In this document: positions 1-13,800 of the stretch, one piece after another
How the letters are laid out: each line of letters starts with the position of its first letter
How positions within the stretch are numbered: the stretch's first letter is position 1
From: Acanthosepion esculentum
Taxonomy: Eukaryota; Mollusca; Cephalopoda; Sepiida; Sepiidae
Reading direction: 5' to 3'
Length of the DNA: 64,000 nt
Assembly (NCBI GenBank): GCA_964036315.1
Contig: OZ038480.1
Coordinates: 7,045,703-7,109,702 of the forward strand
Notes under the pieces: model-generated
Told to the model about the DNA's origin: nothing
Databases searched by the model: none
What the model saw: only the letters and a program-made list of their open reading frames with translations
Made by a program: the position numbers and the translations under genes

Positions 1-1030
1 AGAGGTAATTTGATGAGAAGGACGGGGAAGTTATTAATGCCCACTGAAAGGATTGGTACGAGGTATCAATGTGAGAGAGGAAGAGTTTAGGAGGATAGCT
101 CTCCTCCGACCTCTCCTCATGGACAAGGAGATCCCCCCCCAAAAAATGGAAAGTGATTAATTTTCCAAAAATGGGAAGTAATCAATTTTCCTGGCCTGAC
201 AATCAAGATTTACCGAGAACCCCAGACTGCGTCTAACTCCGCACCGGCTTTTGCTTGGTACCCATATAAATGAACGTCATTGGGCCATTCGAGAGACAGT
301 TCAGTTCGAGTAGCAGGAACCAAAGTGTTGCCTTGCAGAAGCTGACCAAGAGATTCCACGACCTCCGACTTCGCCTATCCTACCAATAGCAAGTTATACT
401 GACAAACGAAACCAAGCCAGCACCTAAAAACTAAACCAGTTGACTTAAGATACCAAAACTTGCTTAAGAAGCGTAAAAGTGTCACTCTCCATAGAAAACC
501 AGCTGGGAGAAAAACACACTCCTGTATATAATGGACGGATAAAGTTAATTTGTTATTTTTTAACGTACTTGAACCTCTTGGGTTTTTATTTGCTTCTTTT
601 TCTTTACGCTTGTGCGATAACACCTCCAGTCTGGACTCATCTTACACTACGGCCCGATGCCTGATTGATCTCATCTACCTAAGATCAAAATCACAACGTG
701 GGTAGGTTAGACTTGGGATTGAAGCAGTTACTTCGGTAACCAGACGTTGGAAGTGAGCTGAGAATGACGGAGCTGGTATTGAACCGGTTGCAGCTGGTGT
801 GAAGCCGTTAGCATCAACCGACCATCCCACTCGGTACCCTGACCAAAGGATTCTGCCAGGTAGCGACGACCACTAATTGACCGGGTCACAGGCTGGTGGC
901 AGCGACTAAGAGTCAACCCCAAAACACCGGTGGAAGAAACATTACAGTTTCGCGCCGTGACTGAGAGTTGACCACGGGCCGACAGCTCAGTGTCACAAAT
1001 GGTCATGTCAACATGACTTAAGTATTGCCA
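1..1030. repeat. GC-richer block, possible LTR-retroelement remnant
   Basis: This block is clearly richer in GC than the sequence that follows. It has a TATA-like catataaatg at 263-272 followed by a run resembling a transcribed leader, and a small hairpin gttacttcggtaac near 726-739. These are features of an LTR or untranslated leader, but no paired LTR, primer site or pol sequence was found. Short open frames here (375-664 and 728-1033) match nothing I recognise. The METTL9 last exon was sought on the minus strand and not found. Confidence 0.25.
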
Positions 1031-2231
1031 CAAAAATAAGATTGCTCCAGCATTTCTTTTAGGATGAAGTCAACATTGCTTTTTTATTTCCTGCCATAAC
1101 TGCTTTGAATGGAATGAAATTGAATTCTTACTGACATTTTCTTCTGAGAAAATCTTGGTTTGGGAAAGTTGTCTCTGAAAGATGAAATTGCTTTTGTTAA
1201 TTGCCTAGATGTTGTATCAGTTGTAGATCCTCTGACAGAAAGTAGACAAACTAAAAACTATTGTCATCAACTATGTCATCTCTGTTTGTGAAATGTGATG
1301 ATGACTAACCCTCCAAATAAATCATATTTCAATTATACAAGAGGGGATTTAAGGAAAACACCAATCTGAATTCCTATTTCTAAAACGTTTCCAATAATAT
1401 TTTATCCTGTGTTTATTTTTTTGTACTGAAATGCATTCATTTTTTCGTAATACTTCTCATATTATAAAACAAAAACAAAAAATAGGGAAAAATACCCACC
1501 CACACAAATGTTTTGGGTGTGGGGAAGAGGTAACCAAAATGCTTACATATTGATATTGAACAATAAAATCTAGTCATTTCTTTAAGACACTGAGCATTTT
1601 CTCAATACCAGCAAATACAATCTTCACAGATAAATCTCAATTCTTCGTTACAACATTTTCAGAAATAAATACACATAGAAGCCAAATAAAAACAACCTTT
1701 AACCTGGAAAGTACAGGGCAAACTTTCAAGACTTCAGGGAAGGAAAGGAAAGGATGTCTTTGAAGCCAGGAAATACAGTAATTACAAAAATTTGTATGTT
1801 TTAAGACTTCTCCCCTTAAATGCTTTCAAGTATTCCCACCATTTTTTCTTTAACTAAAACTAGGACATAAGGGAGATAATTCATGAATTTAATATTAATA
1901 AACTGGTAAGAGCAAATAGTAGTGAAGGGGGATAAAAAAAAAATATTAGAATGGTTTGTTGCTTGTAGAGGTTCTTTGGTTAGAGATTTTTTTTTTTTTA
2001 CTGAAACCTTTAAACACTGGATAACTTGAAGCAGACTGACAATTCTTGTAGTAATCTTGAAAACAGACAAGTAAAGAACTGATGTCTATGAATCGGAAAA
2101 CACTTCTAATTTAAAGAGACAGGTTTTAGTTCTTGTATGTCATAAGGAAAATACATTTCAATAAGTCATGCACTCAAAACCATTGGATATTTATAGACAA
2201 TTATTGATTGTTTAAAAAGGTGAACACTTAC
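1031..2231. other. AT-rich sequence with no recognisable gene
   Basis: AT-rich sequence between the left block and the last visible METTL9 exon. It probably belongs to the METTL9 intron that precedes its missing terminal exon. No coding similarity, RNA gene or clear repeat was seen. Confidence 0.4.
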
Positions 2232-2416
2232 TTTCTTCAACATAGGCACTGAATGGAAGAACAAGGGCCACCACTAGACGCCCCGTCTCTGGTCGAAGAG
2301 TAGCCTTTATCTGTTTCAAGATATTTAATGGATAATTGCAGCGGTCGAGCAGGTTCAGGCAGCTGATAACATCATAAATTAGATGACCATTTGCCCAATT
2401 TTCAATGTCAATAACA
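2232..2416 (-). CDS. METTL9: METTL9 exon 5 (last visible exon)
   Basis: 185 nt encoding VIDIENWANG, YDVISCLNLLDRC and VALVLPFSAYVEE, ending one base into the next codon at a GTAAGT donor. The strong donor shows that at least one further coding exon must lie downstream. Confidence 0.92.
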
Positions 2417-5400
2417 CTGGAGAAGGAAAAAAAAAACAAACATAATTCACACAGCAAATATTGCAAAAGACAAATTATGGTTAAAAAACAAAATGTAAGA
2501 TTTTACATTTTCATTGTTAAACAATTAGAACAAAAAAAAGTCACTTTAATTTTCAATCGATATGTTGTCTCCATTAGCAATGACATGTCTGTTGGAAATG
2601 ACTTAGTTTGATTTTTAAAAAAAGCCATAATCATTTTATAATATATTACACACTAACAGCCAAAAATTGTCAGTTTTTGAAGATTGTTGATTGATCTGAA
2701 GGTAAAAGAAGCTGGAATCAAAGCTATGACTCATTTTCAGTCACAGAGTCGCAGTTGGCACCTTGTTTAATGGCATGGGTAATGGAATCAGTAAACCAGA
2801 GTTTTCACTCATTAATGACCTTGGGAAAGACATGCATTCATCTTTTTTCTCTTCAGCAAAGGGTCAGGCTAAATAGTGGGGGAGAGGGGGCAGGTTGGAG
2901 CCTTGTAAAAGCAAAATCATCATGAGCATTCAATAGTAGGTCAAGGTTAATCATTCATTGATACCGGTACCATGAGACCCATTGCAATCTGTCACTTGGA
3001 GAGGAAATCACCGAGTAACTTCAATTGTCTTCAGATGCCATGAAGAGGAATTACTCAGCATTGCATTTTTGGAGCAAGAGATGATGTCCGATTCCAAGTG
3101 AGAAAGCCACTTCTTTAACAAGTCAACATTCAGCAAAGAAAAGCAATAGGCAACTGAGAAGATTGGTCAACAGATCTTTGCAATTTAGGCACACATTGTC
3201 ATCTTTTCAGGTGAGTCTTCACTTTGGTCAAGTTTTGAGCAGTAGACAAGCATGAATGTTGGAGATTGACAAATGAACGTTTTTGTTTGAACCATCTGCA
3301 GCCTACTATCAAACGAGAACACTAAAGAAGTCTGGAAATTTATTGTGAGTATCAACACAGAATTACTAGAGAAATTTCACTGATGTTTATTTGCACAAAA
3401 GCCAGAACCATTTTACATGGAATGTTTTTTATTAGACACGTGCCTATAAATGATGTTACAGTTTCATGAAATGAATATACAAGTTCATGGCAAAAGCCAT
3501 CCTGATGGAGTTTGGACAGAATCACAGGTTGATTGTCCTTAGCTGAGGAGGACATTTTCTTACATAATGCATAGAAATTATGCATGCCTTTGAAACTTGC
3601 TCGGCTGATTTTGACAAAGTCTCTAATTATGATCTGATGTTGAACTGGCCACCATAAAAAGCTTTTGGAGACAATATTGAGTGAATTTCTTAAATGATAG
3701 ATATGGCAGTTCTATCAGCAGCTTGCAAGGTAACGTGTGTACTCTTGTTAAGTTAGGCCTTGATGACTTTAATTAAAGTTGCTTGAATCATTTGTTGTTT
3801 TGCACAAAGGATGATATTCATAAAACATGGGCAACCCACATGAAAATTATCAAAAGGTACGCGGGTTACAACGTGTGGGTTTATTAATACAATTAAAATC
3901 CCCAAAACTCACGTGAATCCATTTTCTGCCAGTCGATATTGCATCTGATGAGAGACTTCAGTAACAAAGACATTTTTGAAGTGACTGGCCATTTTCTTTG
4001 TAACCATTCCATCTCCAGCACCTGATGGCAAAAAAACAATTGGGAAAATATAAACAAATTTGTAACAGAAAGTGAAGCCCTTTTTAGAGTCGACCTGCAT
4101 CGACCTCATGTCCCAACAATTTTCTCTTTCTGTCTTTTAAACAGAGAAAGAAAATCTTTGTCTGGAAGATTAAATTGAAGATTAGAAAGAGTGTCACATA
4201 ACAAAAGACCAAAATATGTAGTAAAGGCTACATGTATCGTAAATATCGAAGTGTCTTTTGGTCATTTGGCATAAAACAATGATGCCATCAAATGCACTAT
4301 GATGAAATTTCTCTGATGCATTAGATTGCAATTTGTGATCTGAGCAGATGAAATAAGTTTAGCTATCAGGTAGCAACAAATTAAAAGTCTCATCACATCA
4401 GAGAATTGTGTGCAAAAAAATAAAAAGTCAGAGTTCACTGTAAGAATCTGAGAGAAGACATCAAATGTTAGATGTGTTGTCAGTTGGTTGGTCAACATGG
4501 AGATGAGCAAGTCAAGTTTGTTTAATGAAACCTGGATACGCATTTCTTATATAAGAATGTAATGAAATGTTTTTTACTTTAGAATTTAAGGACATAAAAA
4601 CAGATTCGAGACTGATCCTCTGCAATTCTCCAGGGCATTAAAATACATTAACCTTTTTCTCTTAAACAAATATATTGTTATGTCACATTACAAGACTGTT
4701 TTTGCTAATAAAACATTAAGCACAACTGATGTCACCGGTTCTAGGCATTTTTGGGAGGGTGTATAAAACAAGAGTAAGGAATGAAGAGAAAATAATTGGC
4801 TCTGATATTTTTTTAATTTTATTGTAGTCAAAAAAGGCATTTTTTCTGTTAAACAGATGCAATAAAAAGTGATTATGATAAATAGGAAACAATTTATCTC
4901 AATTTTTGCCAATTCTAGTTTAACATATTTTTACAATGTTCCAAAACCTTCAACAAAAATTTAAGTTAATTTACAAAACTAGAAAATTATACAAAAAGGA
5001 AAATAAGATGAAAACAACGGAAAAATAAAAGGAAATTAAGTGTGAATTAAATTTTGTGATAAGAACTCAAGGGTAAATGACACCGAAATTGTTCAAGAAA
5101 TACCGATTTAAATGACGATGTGTTTGAATTAGATGAAAAGAAGGAAAATCTTACCTAAGTCTATTAAATTCTCACTTAGCCAGGAATCATCAATGCCTAA
5201 TAATTTTTGAAATTGCGCCTGAGAATAAACAAACATGGAGCCTCTTTTCAAGTAACTGAAAAAAGAAATGGTAGCAAAAACAACAAAAGTCACACCATTG
5301 CAAAACAGAAAAAATAAACATCAACACAAAACAGAAAAACTAAACATCAACACAAAACAGAAAAAATAAACATCAATACAAAAAAGATTTTTCAGTTTTC

Positions 5401-7826
5401 AATAAAATTCTTGCATTTTGCTTGAAAATTTCTAATTGATGTTATAACTAATAATAAAAAAAATAGTTTCTAAAAAAATTAGTTTTATAATTTGATTATT
5501 TAAAAGGATTTATCTTTTTGCCTTTCTCAATATAGCATTTTACTTACTGGTTACTTTTTAATGTCAATTTCATAGATTTAGGGGAATTCTGGAAAAGTGA
5601 AATTTACCCGAAATGTTCAGGAACAGAGTCTTGGCATGGAGAGAGGAGTAGGGGGGGGCAGGTCCTTCCAACAGCCTAAAGCACCATTGATTTATTTTAG
5701 AAAATTTGCTGTGACTAACATGAGATCTATTGAAATATATGCAGTTTACCAATCTAAGGCTACATACGACAAATCTAGACCGAGAGTCATGGTTGCCTAA
5801 AAAGTTGTTCCAAATCAATTGCTCCTCAGACACAATAAAGAATACGTTATTCTATCATTGCCCACCTTAATGTTGAGCATCACAACCAAACTCAGCAATG
5901 CTAATATTAACTGTTTCCTTATAAAGAAACATTTGGCATGCATATATATACATATATATATTAGATACACACTAAATATCTTTTCTCCTTTTGTCTTAAT
6001 TTCATTCAGCCAAAAGACTGATGTGTGAATAGCTTGCTACCAAAATGTTTAAACAGACCTCCACAATAAATGGGAATGTTATCATCCATTTCACTAATGA
6101 TCCTATCAATCGTTTATTGACAGTCTCAAAAATTAATGTTTTACACATTTTCTCATTTAGAAAACCTAATCTATTACAAAGAATTGCATAAACTACATAT
6201 ATACTACAGTGAACATTTTTTTACAAAAAGAAAACAAGATCTATTTTATTCCTTCAATGAATTTATTTTAAGTAATGCATATAAATTGTTCATTCAAAAG
6301 TAGATTGAGAATTTATTTGTATTAACAACAAAAAAAAAAAGAAAAAAAAAAGTAATTAAGATTAGTTTGTGAATAAAAACAGGGCAATGGTGCCAGACCT
6401 GTTCAGAAAAGTCTAGACTATATACAATTGCTTTCTCAGATTAATGATTAAAAATGGCATCCAGTAAATAAAATCTGTAGTTCTTAGAGAGGACAAATGT
6501 TCTTTGAACATTATTGACTGGTGATATGGAAGACAAACAAAAAACTGAATCAAATAACAGAAGGTATATCACAACAGCAACAACTAAAATGGATGGAACA
6601 TATAACTCAAAATGAAAATAATGACACATTGATGTTCCACACCATTTCAAATTAAAAGGTTAGGGTAGAAACCCCCATCAATACTGGAAAGAATGATAAC
6701 GGTGAACTTGAGAAACATAAAAATCTATATGGGTTGCACAAGCCATGAGTTCAAAAAGAGGTTCAATCAACATCAAACTTCATTTAGGATAAATACAGAA
6801 ATCAGACATCCCTTTCAAAATATTTCTGGCACTTGAAAGAATCTAATAAAACAACTACAGTAAAATGGAAATTAATAAGAAAATCTAGAATATGTAGGTC
6901 ATTAAATGACCCATGTCCTTTGTGCATACATGAGAAACTATATATTACTAAGTTTATAAAAAATAAAAATTTACTGAATCAAAGAAATGAAATAGCTATT
7001 CTTTGCTGTCATTGTCAAAAATTTTCCTTAAATAATATTTTTAAAAAAAAAGGGGAGCTGGTAATATACATACTTATATTTGATATGAAAAAATAACTTT
7101 AAATAATTTAAGTAATTATATTACATTTACTTGATTTAAAAAGAAATATAATCTATTAGTAATTAAGAATAAAAGTATTTTAAAATTGTAGTTAAATAAA
7201 ACGTATTCTAACCCAAACACCCCTTTAGAAAGAATCTTTAAGTATACAAGTACGAAAAAAATGCCGAAAATTTTTTTGTTGCTAATAAGATAAAAAAAAC
7301 TCAGACGACACATGCATTTAACGGATGTCAGAATTTGTTGAAAAATACACCCCTACCCTCCCTAAACTTAACCTCTTTTTCGAACGTAACTCATAATTGA
7401 TACAACAATAGTTAATAAAAATGAACACGCTACCGCCCCTGTCTAAATGATTGGATTTCTCTGTATCCTTGGAAACAGGAAATTATGAATTTATATGTGC
7501 GTTTAAACCTCAGTAAATTTAAAAATAAGTTATTCCTAAATTTGCTTGAAGATGAAACGGAACTAATGCTTTTAATTTAATTATATAATTAAATATGAAT
7601 TATGGTTATTACTGTGTAGCGAAGAAACCATATTTTAAATCAGTTAATTTATAATATATATATATATTAGGTCAATGTATGTAGATGTGTGTACATGTAT
7701 TTATCGGTGTCTATGTGTATAGAAAATGCATGCACATTAAATTGTGTATGTATGTATGTGTTCAGTTTGTTTTTGTTTTTTTTATAAAGGGCTGTGGAGA
7801 TGTTTCCTGTCTCGTCACCTTTTTTT

Positions 7827-7864
<38 letters not shown>

Positions 7865-10800
7865 AATATGTCTGTGTGCTTATGTATTATAATCTGAGTG
7901 TGTTTGTATTGTTTTACGCGAGAGGTTAGCACCCTACTCACACACTTGGAATTAAAATGTATCCATTTTGTCAGGAAGACCAGCCAATGTTAGCGTCTAT
8001 TCTAATGTAATTTCAATGAAAAAGTAAATTGAATAACATATGTAGTTTTTCTTTTCTCCTCAGTAATTTTATAATTTTAAACTTCATAGAGATTAAATTT
8101 AGATTTTAAAATTATATATATATATATATATAAATGCACTAAGCCAGGCTCTATTTTCAATTTTTTAAGAAAAGCACATTCTCTTTACTCGGATTATTTT
8201 TCTTAAGAGCCCATACCTGCTCAGTTTCATATCTGAAATGTAAACAAGTCAATTTCTAAAGAGTTAAAGGATTTGTTTTTAATCTGACATTTTTGTAATG
8301 GATTCTACATATTTCAAATAGACGTTCCATTTTTATATATTAAAGTGTATTACATCCATTGGTCTGCGTATTCGAGAGGGGGGGAAAACTACCGTTTGAT
8401 CTGGCGTGCTTTAACGCTCAGCCACAAAGAATATCACAATAATCAAAGCCCTATTTTCTATTTTTAAGGAAAGCACATCCTCTTCACTCAGATTATTTTT
8501 CTCTCTCTCTCATTATATGTATAATGATTGATATTTGTGATTAATATTTACCACTGAATTAGGTGCATTGACAAGGAAGGAAAGTATCTTGAAAAATATT
8601 TGCAATATAAAAGAAATGTATTTTTCATTTGGCTAACAACTTATTAATTTAACTCTTATTTAATAAGCTAATCATTTAGACAATTTAGTACTAATATTAT
8701 ACAATAACAAATCTAATATGAAGCAAGTAAAAAAAGAAAAAGAAGAAAAGTACGATTTCTTTGCTACTTACCCATTTATTGAAGTGTTTGACATAAACCA
8801 ACTGAGAAGGGATCGGACTAAAGCATTCCAAATTTGAGTGAAAATCCAATCAGCTTTTTCGTAGCAGATTTCCAAAAATTCTTCAGTCTCATCATCCTGG
8901 TACAATTGGTAAAACTTTAAATGTAAATCATCAGGAATCCTGTTTAAGTCGACATCGTACCACTGTGAAAAAAGAAACAAAAAAATTCAAATTCAATTCA
9001 AAAATTATTTCTTGCACACAAATCAAAGCAAATTAAAAAAAATAAATAGAAACTTTTTTCTTCTGTTATTTATCAATCAATGATAGTATGTATTTATGTA
9101 AGAATATATACGGTGGGAGTGCTGAAAAGTTATCAGCTCAACCAAGAAAAGAAATCTGATGTTTGATCAAATTTGGGAAAGTGGGTCAGACTGAGAAGTT
9201 TTTATTAGCCTCCCTTCATAAAAAAAATTATTATTTTCAAAAATATTTTTGTAAGTTTTCCTTCTTTTCTTTTTTGTAGTATTTATTTAATTCTTCAGCT
9301 AAAAACTAATTCTGAGAAAGATCTTTACTGGGTCTATTGCATGGCAGGAGTTTTGAAAGTCACAAAGAAAACATTTAATATTTGTCTTAGATAAAATTCT
9401 CTTTACAATAGCAAATATAATTGTATATATTTTCACACTTAAGGCTAAATTGTAGGCATTTTCCACGGGTGTCAATGATCAGTGTACAAGCAAAGGTAAA
9501 AAGGCAGGATTTAGTATCATGATTTTCCAGAGAAGCATTCTCCATTTAAAGTTGAAACCCAATTTCCTACCCTCCACTGAAGAAAATTTGTTTTGTAAAG
9601 TAAAATCCATGTTATGAAAATTGAATAATAGACACTATTTTTACATTAGAAGAAAATCTTTGCTCGTAAATAGGCTGTGATTTGATCAACTGAAGACGCT
9701 TTTCTATAAAATAAAGTTTGTTTTGCTTTGTTTGAATATGATATTTATTTTGAAAATTGTTCATTTTTGAGAAAAAGAATAAAGTGTTCAATTTAACATG
9801 TGAATTGAAAAGAAAACTGAACACATGTAAATATGGCTATAAACATGGAATCTATTTCTGTGCCACTGTTATTAAAAACAAATGAAGTATTTTAAATTCA
9901 AAATAAATATTGATTTGAATGATCTGTCTATATTTCTGAGATGAGGTATTATGTACATTATTTGGACTATTGTCCTCATCTTTGTTGCCATATTTATTAC
10001 AGCGTTTCGGCCGTTCAGGTGGTTGGAATGTCGAACTGAACCTTTTATTTTGCTCACTGGGGTAGTCTGTTCTAGTTCCACGTGCCATGTTTAATAGATG
10101 TCAGTTATCTGTTATCTCCTGTAATTTTCCTCTGAAAGTTCTCCACTGCCTTAACCGGGTATTTCGCTGCCGGATGTACTCCGCAGTAAATTACTAAACA
10201 GTATGGCAGTAATGGTGGACGAATGACCAACAAGAAGCCCGATTTTTTTCTTGTCGATAACTCCAAAACGGTAGGTTTTTTCATAATTTAATTGTTAATT
10301 CTAGTTCAGCATTTATATTTACATGGAATTATGACAATTTTTGAAAATTTTAAGAGATATTTAGCGCGGGCGTTAAAAAGCAAATTTACCGAAAATTTTG
10401 TTTGAATTGGATAATTTTTGGCAAGTATTTTAAAACGGGGGGGTCCTCTCGTTTGGGGGGGCATGTATGGGGGGGGGGCTACTGAGCAAGAAGAATACCC
10501 TTTTTTTTTAGAACTTTAAGTAAAAAGGTTTTGATAGAAATGAATTTATAGCGCATAATTTCAGATTCGAAAAATGCCTTTCTTCGACAACAAAAGTCTT
10601 TCTTCAGTTAATCGAATCTTAACTCTTAAAAATCAAAAAAGAAAGTCTCAGAATATGGGGTTAGTTCAAAATATTTAAATGAAATGTAAGGGAGATAAAT
10701 CGTTTAAACGTAACATTATCCATCATTTTTTATGACGTGTCTCTGAAACTGCCATTTTTTTTAACAGAACAAAATTCGTTAAAAGAGTTTTCTCCCTTTA

Positions 10801-13800
10801 AAGACGACCATTACTTCTATTAATGCCACGTGGTATTTGAAGTAAAAGAAAGAAATATTAGGCTTTGGATTTTAAACTTCTATTTCAAGAACATACAACC
10901 AATAACCAAACATTCTTCATTAATATGTAGTGAGATAATAATACGAAATCGGCAAATTATCAAATTTATTCTATCTTAAACAAGTAACGACTTTCTTGGA
11001 ATTGTCTCCTCTTACTTCACATGATGTATCATCAGAAACTGTTTTTAAATCGACATTGGAAATTATTTTTCTATGATAGAAAAAAGTAATAATTTCAGAA
11101 GAAAAATAATTAAAGAACCAATATTTTAAATAAATATAAATGACCCAATAATTAAATTTGCTTGATCGCCGATAAAAGTCTTCAAGTCAAATGAACAAGA
11201 AGCGTAAAAAAACTTAAAAGACCAATAATTTTTATCATCAATTGTATTTTTCACATTCTTCTTTTCTTTTTTATTTAAGAAGTAATGAAACGTTTTTGAT
11301 GTGTGTAGAATTAATTTTTAAATGACAATAGAAGCAAACTTATTTTGAATATTTTTTCCAAAAAAAACGAAACAAATATGAAACGAAACATCTTTGTAAT
11401 GTTTGACAAAAATTAAAAAATAGGCTGCTACGTCACATACACGATGAAAAAAACATCATGAAATGAACTTATAGCCCCCTCCCCGATTTAAATTAGAAGA
11501 CCGTTATTTTGGCAGTATAGAGAGTGGTCCACTCATTAAAAATAAGAAAGAATATGTCGTATTTTAAAAAATAAAATCTATTCTTTCTTTACAAATTGTT
11601 TTATGTTTCAGACACGAAACTGAGAAGATATGCCTTTCAAAAAAATCTAAGCGAATGAATGTGGTTTCAAGGCAAAGAGAATTTTGCTTGATTGTGAAGC
11701 TCTTTGTAGCTAAGCAGTTAAAAGTACTCCAGGTCAAACAGTGCTTTCTCCTTTAAATGAGGACGCAGATTTGAATCCTGCCAAGAGGGCTCAATATTAC
11801 AAAGTAGAGCTAAATATTTTGTAACAATTTTTAACGTTTTTCTTTTAATATCCTAAAATAAATATATATATTGTTGTATGAGAATTAGTGTCATTGCTGA
11901 CACTGTGTTTTCAAACTAGATCGCCAGTGAGCAACACGGATGATTCCATTATTAAGTAGATCATGTGATCATAAAGGAAGTGAATAAATAGGAAGTAGTG
12001 TAAGGTTCACCGATCACTATTCCTCCTCTATACTCTGCATATCACTGTTCATTCCTTCTTGCCTATCCACTATTGCTATATGTTCACTCTCTCTACTTTA
12101 GTATTATACAGATTACGATTTTGTGCTATTTGGCAATTACTACTTGAACCAGTATTACTAGTGCAGATATTATTGGAAGGTGTTACTACTAGTACCGGCG
12201 ACTACGAAGTCACAAATATAACAAACATTTTTGGAAGAGATAATAGGCTTTCACTTGGCAGCAAAAGTGACAAGTGAAGCCGTCCAACATCAAAATCAAA
12301 GAATTTGTAATTCATAGAAGATAAGCATATCTATACGAGAAAATTAATAAAATATCAGCATATCAGTTTCTTTCCTAAACAAATCTTAACACTAACTTTT
12401 CTAATTCCTTTCAAATTTATTTATTCATGGCCCCAGAAGACAAAAGAAGTACTAATGAGTCGATTAGTATACATGATAAAATATAGTTTTATGATATGCT
12501 ATATTTATGGGTAAAAGTGCACAATATCAGGGATAGAGCATATGTAAATATAAAAGTGGGCTTTTAGGTCAACAACCAGAAGCAACAATCTGTTTCATGC
12601 TATCATCATATTATGGCTCGACGATTGTGTTTATGTATGAAACAGAGTGTCACCACTGGGTGTTAAACTCTATGTCCATATATATATATATATATATATA
12701 TTACACACACACACAGCTATAATTAAATTTCAGCTGTAACATTTTTGCAACCTCTGCAAGGGGTGCTGTTCCTTGTCCTGTATGTGGAATGCTGAGTGGG
12801 TTTCAAGAAGTTGGGCTTAAAAGGCACTGAAGACATAAACACAAGTAGGGGAAAAAATGCTTTTGAACACTCATATTTCAAAAACAACAGGAGAGTCCAT
12901 CACATGTATTGCTAATACCCCCTGATGAGTGGACAGACAGGTCTATCTATGAAACTCTGGAGTCAGGATGCTAAAAGGTAACATCAATCAGCTAAGGTTC
13001 AAACAATAATAAATAAAAATTAAAATAAATAAAAATTTAATTATAAACCTAACCTCCTAAAATTAATACTTAAGATAGCACCAAACCAAACATGAAAACG
13101 AAATAATAACCAAGTGAAGGCATAAAAATATTATTTAAGCACTAATATTAGTCATTTATGTAGAAAATGTAATACAACTTTCGTAGCCCAAGAAAAGACT
13201 AGAATGCTCAAAAATTAAAAACAATAATGTCTAGAGAAAAAACGGAAACAAATGGTTACAATTGAAAGGAAGGGGGAAAAAGAAAAAAAGAGAAAAGCTA
13301 AGGAGTGTAAAGTGGGAAAAAAAAAATGAAGAAAATTAGAAATAATCACGACACCCTACACGTACACACAGGTGGGCACATGCACACGAACACACATCCA
13401 AACAGACACACATATGGAGAAAAAAACTTGCACCAATGATAAGGGAGGAGGGGGTTGAAAAATATAAGCAGTCAATTGCTGATACTCGCCAAAGAGCGGA
13501 TGGATGGATACATCTACAAAACTCTATGGTAAACAGTTTTCACAGACATAAGTACCCAGCCATATGTAAATAAAATAATTATTGTTGAAAGGGACTAAGG
13601 ACTAAATTACAAAGTAGCTTAAAACTACTAACTGAAACTTTGTTTGCGAGCCATCCAGAAAAGATATATTCACATCATTACACCAAATGACAGTTACACT
13701 TGTGACCTTGTTCCATACTAATCTAAGCCCAGTAAATATTAACAGACAATACTTTGAATAAGTGATATAAAGATTTCAATACAAAATGGCCCACAATTTA

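Noticed and set aside
728..1033. 101-codon minus-strand open frame as METTL9 last exon
   Set aside because: Its translation shows none of the expected METTL9 C-terminal motifs and there is no matching acceptor in phase.
5300..5377. Spaced tandem repeats as a CRISPR array (also 55613-55696)
   Set aside because: The repeats are contiguous without spacers and lie in introns of a eukaryotic gene.
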